This document shows, piece after piece, positions 61,465-64,000 of a stretch of 64,000 nucleotides of DNA (within the stretch, counting starts at the first letter, position 1; every line of letters begins with the position of its first letter). The stretch covers positions 124,001-188,000 of the forward strand of contig CAVRVH010000007.1 in assembly GCA_963724665.1 (NCBI GenBank). The letters are read 5' to 3'. The notes below the pieces were generated by a model, which made no database searches, was not told where the DNA came from, and saw only the letters and a program-made list of their open reading frames with translations. Made by a program: the position numbers and the translations under genes. The DNA is from DASUPK01 sp963724665. Lineage in GTDB: Bacteria; Actinomycetota; Thermoleophilia; Solirubrobacterales; 70-9.

Positions 61465-61626
61465 CTACGGGCGTAGCGCGCCAACCGTACTGGATCCGAT
61501 GAGCGCGAGTATGACCACGAAAAGCCAGCCAACTGAGGCGACGAACTGGACGATGATCAGCGCGAAGATCAGCGCGGTCAAGATCAGCAGCCACGTTCGC
61601 CAAGGCTGCGGATATCCCTTGTACAC
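61465..61626 (-). CDS. Small two-helix membrane protein (53 residues)
   Basis: The GTG at 61626 starts YKGYPQPWRTW, followed by two hydrophobic helices (LLILTALIFALIIVQFVA and GWLFVVILALIGSSTVGAL). A TAGCCT box lies 6 nt before the GTG, the same box and spacing as the reductase gene at 3933. The frame is too short for routine ORF cut-offs, but both its composition and its promoter support it. Confidence 0.5.
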   Translation of the reverse strand: MYKGYPQPWRTWLLILTALIFALIIVQFVASVGWLFVVILALIGSSTVGALRP

Positions 61627-61728
61627 CGGCCAAGGCTACTTGCATGAGCGAGGTCGATCATCGTCGGACCGCCGCTCTCGCCAAAACGGGGGCTTTCGAC
61701 TAAGTGCTTGGAGGCCTCGAGGAGGCAC

Positions 61729-61931
61729 TCACTCCGAGACCTCTTTGACCTTCAAAATCGCGACATGGGCCGGGTTGACTCCGACTGAATCATCGGCTCC
61801 GTACTCAGTGAACCAGGCGAGACGCGATTGGCCCGATCGAGCAGCATCGGAGAGCTTGCTCTCGACCTCGTCAACGTTCCCTCCACCACGAAGACGTCGC
61901 CGCTTAGGAGCTTGACTTCCGCGTAAGCCAC
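61729..61931 (-). pseudogene. Small conserved-looking protein, single frameshift
   Basis: The GTG at 61931 reads AYAEVKLLSGDVFVVEG. Inserting one G at the run opposite 61879-61881 continues directly as NVDEVESKLSDAARSGQSRL to VNPAHVAILKVKEVSE and a stop. The joined 68-residue protein is a coherent small beta-rich domain. Without the repair the downstream part is read only from an ATG with an Arg-rich, unlikely N-terminus. Function unknown. Confidence 0.5.
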
Positions 61932-62012
61932 CGCGAGCCATGGTAGTCAGGCTCTAACCCACTCAAGCCGTATGCCTGCTTCTGCGGGTGGAGCCGTAGG
62001 CTTCGCGCGCGC

Positions 62013-62900
62013 GTGAGCACCGCCCGAGACATTCGAACATCCGGTGTGCGGCCCACTGTCGCCGTGGTGACTGACAGCACCCCCTATCTGCCCCGGGGGC
62101 TGATCGACCGCTGGGAAATCTGCGAGGTCAACCTGTACGTGGGCTGGGATGGAGACCTTCGGCCCGAGGACGAGTACGACGACCTCGATGCCTTCTATGC
62201 GCGGCTGCGCGAATCCCCGACCCTGCCGGCGACCTCGCAACCGTCGGTGGGAGACTTTCGCGCCTGCTACGAGCCGCTCGTCAGTGCCGGGCGCGACGTG
62301 GTCTCCGTTCACATAGCCGCCGGCATCTCGGGGACATGCGAGAGCGCGACTGAGGCGGCGCGCTCACTGGCCAAGGAAGGGCATCCCGGGCGCATCGAGG
62401 TCGTCGACAGCCAAACCGGCGCCGGTGGTTTGGGCTGCCTCGTCGTGGCTGCCGCGCGCGCGGCCGAGCAAGGGGCGGAGCTGCGAGACGGCCGTCGATG
62501 CGGTGCGCGAAGCCCGCGAGCGCTTCGTGATCTGGTTATGCCTTGACACTCTCGAATACCTGCGCCGCGGCGGACGCATCGGGGCGGCCAGGCGATGCTC
62601 GGGACGGCGCTGAAGGTCAAGCCGATCCTGACCTTCGGGACCGAGATCGCTCCCGTCGGCCGCGTCCGAACGAAGAAGCGCGCCCTGGAGCGGATGGACG
62701 AATACCTACATAGGCTGAATGATCGCGGCGCCACGGACTGGGTCGTGCAACACGCCCAGTCGCCCGAGGACGCCGAGCATCTGGTCGTAGAGGGCACCGA
62801 GATCTTCGGCGCCGGTCCGCTGTTCTGCACCGAGGTTGGTCCGGTGCTCGGCGCGCATCTCGGCTCCGGAATGCTCGTCGGGGGCGTCGTGCGGGCCTGA
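62013..62900 (+). pseudogene. DegV family fatty-acid-binding protein, two compensating frameshifts
   Basis: The N-terminal part (VAVVTDSTPYLPRGLI, SQPSVGDFRACYEPL, GISGTCESATEAARSL, EVVDSQTGAGGLG) is a clear DegV domain. An extra base near 62482-62484 shifts the frame; the middle (TAVDAVREARERF, LDTLEYLRRGGRIGAA) is read in frame +1. A missing C near 62588-62589 restores the first frame for MLGTALKVKPILTF and GPVLGAHLGSGMLV. DegV (FakB-like) proteins bind fatty acids for a kinase. A TAGGCT box (61997-62002) is 10 nt before the GTG. Confidence 0.8.
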
Positions 62901-63005
62901 GCCGGTCTGCCCCGGGGGGGAGACTCGCGTCATGTTGGCCCAGCCGCTCTTGGGCCCGTCGGCTTGGCTCGAAGCGCGAGAAGCGAGAGCCCGCTTGAAA
63001 GCGCC

Positions 63006-63047
63006 GCTTTCCATGCAAAGGGGATAGCCGCTTTTCGTCCAAAGCAG
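63006..63047. repeat. Twin-hairpin repeat, copy 1
   Basis: GCTTTCCATGCAAAG (63006-63020) and GCTTTTCGTCCAAAGCAG (63030-63047) are shared exactly with copy 2. Each contains a GCTTT-N6-AAAG inverted repeat. The rest of 62901-63067 shows no gene. Confidence 0.75.
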
Positions 63048-63067
63048 TAGTCCGCTTCGCCGGAGCC

Positions 63068-63637
63068 CTACCCCTTTCTGTTCGCGCAGTACTGGGTGAT
63101 CTTCTTGTGGCTGACGAACTTGCCGTGCTTCTTGCGGCAGTAGAAGTTCTTGCCCGAAAGCAGGCCGATTCCAGTCAGCAGTGGGAAAGGCCCGGCGATC
63201 TGGTGCGCGAAGACGACCCCCGTGCTGGGGCCGGGATGCTCGGGGTGGAAGGTGACGGTGATGGTGCAGCTCGGAGTCGTGGCCGTCAGAAGCTGAATGT
63301 AGATCCCGAGGCTCACAGCCGTATTCGGGATGCTGAGGCAATCGCCCTGCGGAGACTTGAGCTCCTCGAAGCACAGGCACGTGTAGCCGGTCACGAAACC
63401 ACCGTCGTCGTTCTGGGAGAGCGGCTCTCCCTGGGCGAGCGGGTATTGCCTCTCCGAATCCTTGGTCACGGTGAACGTAACTGGAGCGCTCGTCCTGCCG
63501 ACCAGCACGCGCCCGAAGTCCGCGCTGGCCGGGCTCATGGTGGCGGCGCTCGCCGAGCTCGCGGTTGCCAGGAGCGCAATCGATATGCCAGCGATGATGA
63601 GGGCGGCGGTCGGGAGCCGGAATGCCTTCGCATGCAT
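63068..63637 (-). CDS. Secreted Ig-like (choice-of-anchor/HYDIN-like) protein
   Basis: A 189-residue exported protein. The signal peptide (LPTAALIIAGISIALLATAS) is followed by a beta-rich domain starting SPASADFGRVLVGRTSAPVT, the pattern of ASPM/SPD-2/Hydin-type Ig folds, with FTVT and TITVTFHPEHPG strands. Extra cysteines (YTCLCFEE and the C-terminal YCRKK...QYC) may form disulphides. The ATG follows GGAGG. It has a strong promoter and lies between two copies of a twin-hairpin repeat. Confidence 0.75.
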   Translation of the reverse strand: MHAKAFRLPTAALIIAGISIALLATASSASAATMSPASADFGRVLVGRTSAPVTFTVTKDSERQYPLAQGEPLSQNDDGGFVTGYTCLCFEELKSPQGDCLSIPNTAVSLGIYIQLLTATTPSCTITVTFHPEHPGPSTGVVFAHQIAGPFPLLTGIGLLSGKNFYCRKKHGKFVSHKKITQYCANRKG

Positions 63638-63673
63638 TGGAGACCTCCGTTGGACGAGACCCCCTACGGATCC

Positions 63674-63702
63674 AACCTAGGCGTAGCCGGTGCCGCTGTC
63701 AA
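63674..63702 (-). promoter_or_regulatory. Promoter of the secreted Ig-like protein gene
   Basis: On the minus strand a consensus TTGACA (63702-63697) is separated by 17 bp from TAGGTT (63679-63674). Repeat copy 2 begins 3 bp upstream of the -35 box, where an activator or repressor could act. Confidence 0.8.
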
Positions 63703-63704
63703 TA

Positions 63705-63749
63705 CTGCTTTCCATGCAAAGCAGCGGTGTTGCTTTTCGTCCAAAGCAG
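63705..63749. repeat. Twin-hairpin repeat, copy 2
   Basis: CTGCTTT-CCATGC-AAAGCAG (63705-63724) and GCTTTTCGTCCAAAGCAG (63732-63749) match copy 1 in both hairpin units; the intervening bases differ and the unit spacing is 25 instead of 24. A related GCTTTCAGGCGGAAG lies at 63787. Confidence 0.75.
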
Positions 63750-63855
63750 CTAATTCGCCCGAAAACCAAGGTGCCCAGTCGGTACCGCTTTCAGGCGGAA
63801 GGGGCGCCTATATCGCTGTCGAGGTAAGGGCCCCTACCGTGTCAGCCGTGGGCGG

Positions 63856-63885
63856 TTGACAAGCGATTCCGTTTCGGGATACCGT
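63856..63885 (+). promoter_or_regulatory. Promoter with -35 and -10 boxes
   Basis: TTGACA (63856-63861), an 18-bp spacer and TACCGT (63880-63885) stand 7 nt before an ATG, so the transcript should be leaderless. Confidence 0.75.
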
Positions 63886-63892
63886 CGCACCG

Positions 63893-64000
63893 ATGAGCCG
63901 TGGAGCAGCCATCGTCGCGCGGGTCGCGCTCGCGCTCGCCGCCTCTGCGGCGCTGGTCGCCGGAAGTGCCTCCTCGGCCGGAGCCGCCGTCAAGGTTGGG
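63893..64000 (+). CDS. Secreted protein, N-terminal part (3' truncated by window edge)
   Basis: The frame runs off the window. It encodes a typical signal peptide: MSRGAAIVAR, a hydrophobic Ala/Val/Leu core, and a likely cleavage after SSAGA. The mature protein is not visible. ATG 63893 is directly supported by the promoter. Confidence 0.65.
   Translation, partial: MSRGAAIVARVALALAASAALVAGSASSAGAAVKVG

Noticed and set aside
62617..63042. Minus-strand open frame opposite degV and running into repeat copy 1
   Set aside because: Arg-rich and antisense to a clear DegV domain.

Overview
The window is a compact, high-GC bacterial chromosome segment. The best fit is an actinobacterium of the Thermoleophilia (Solirubrobacterales-like) type, at moderate confidence. 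The basis is an FliA/WhiG-type sigma factor, GTG/TTG starts, many apparently leaderless genes with a TAnnnT -10 box 6-7 nt before the start codon, a c-di-AMP (ydaO-type) riboswitch in front of a wall-hydrolase gene, a class E-like sortase, and argCJBD order. No phage, plasmid, IS element or CRISPR array was seen.

Layout. 0-8.5 kb: sigma factor C-terminus, EF-G-like GTPase, RNase HI, secreted trypsin-like protease, aldo/keto reductase, three tRNA genes (Gly-GCC, Cys-GCA, Val-GAC), an NfeD-like protein, an SDR epimerase, a DUF1326 protein and an M23 peptidase. 8.6-17.3 kb: translation genes thrS, infC, rpmI, rplT, a TrmH/SpoU methyltransferase and pheST; a GT2 glycosyltransferase on the other strand separates infC from rpmI-rplT. 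17.3-21.5 kb: argC-argJ-argB-argD; argG lies apart at 42.4 kb. 21.5-44.7 kb: a large surface-polysaccharide locus with a GT4-GT2 fusion, a flippase, GT4 enzymes, sugar-nucleotide genes (SDR, nucleotidyltransferase, DegT-type aminotransferase), a Wzz/BY-kinase fusion, two Wzy/ligase-like membrane proteins, a polysaccharide deacetylase, a polyprenyl-P glycosylphosphotransferase and a Core-2-type glycosyltransferase. Two paralogous putative glycoside hydrolases and an LPFTG protein with a sortase are built into it. 44.7-60.7 kb: LysR regulator, riboswitch plus coiled-coil/transglycosylase gene, alpha/beta hydrolase, sixA, dnaE, a GAF-GAF-GGDEF-EAL protein, a Cys-rich protein, a lytic transglycosylase lipoprotein, an ASCH-like protein, nfo, gltX, an HDOD/HD-LuxR protein, VanZ-like and Rrf2 proteins. 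60.7-64 kb: small secreted and membrane proteins, degV, and a twin-hairpin repeat flanking a secreted-protein gene.

The polysaccharide locus reads as one Wzx/Wzy-type pathway: precursor synthesis, initiation on polyprenyl phosphate by the glycosylphosphotransferase, extension by the GTs, flipping, polymerisation by the Wzy-like proteins with chain-length control by the Wzz/BY-kinase, and trimming by the deacetylase and glycosidase-like enzymes. The LPFTG protein and the sortase bracket the initiating transferase, which suggests linked attachment of protein and glycan to the wall.

Several genes (nfeD-like, argC, argJ, degV and two small genes near 61-62 kb) are each broken by one or two single-base indels, mostly in short G or C runs, while the protein on both sides stays intact. 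This pattern looks more like sequencing or assembly error than gene decay, and reading-frame claims at those places should be treated accordingly.
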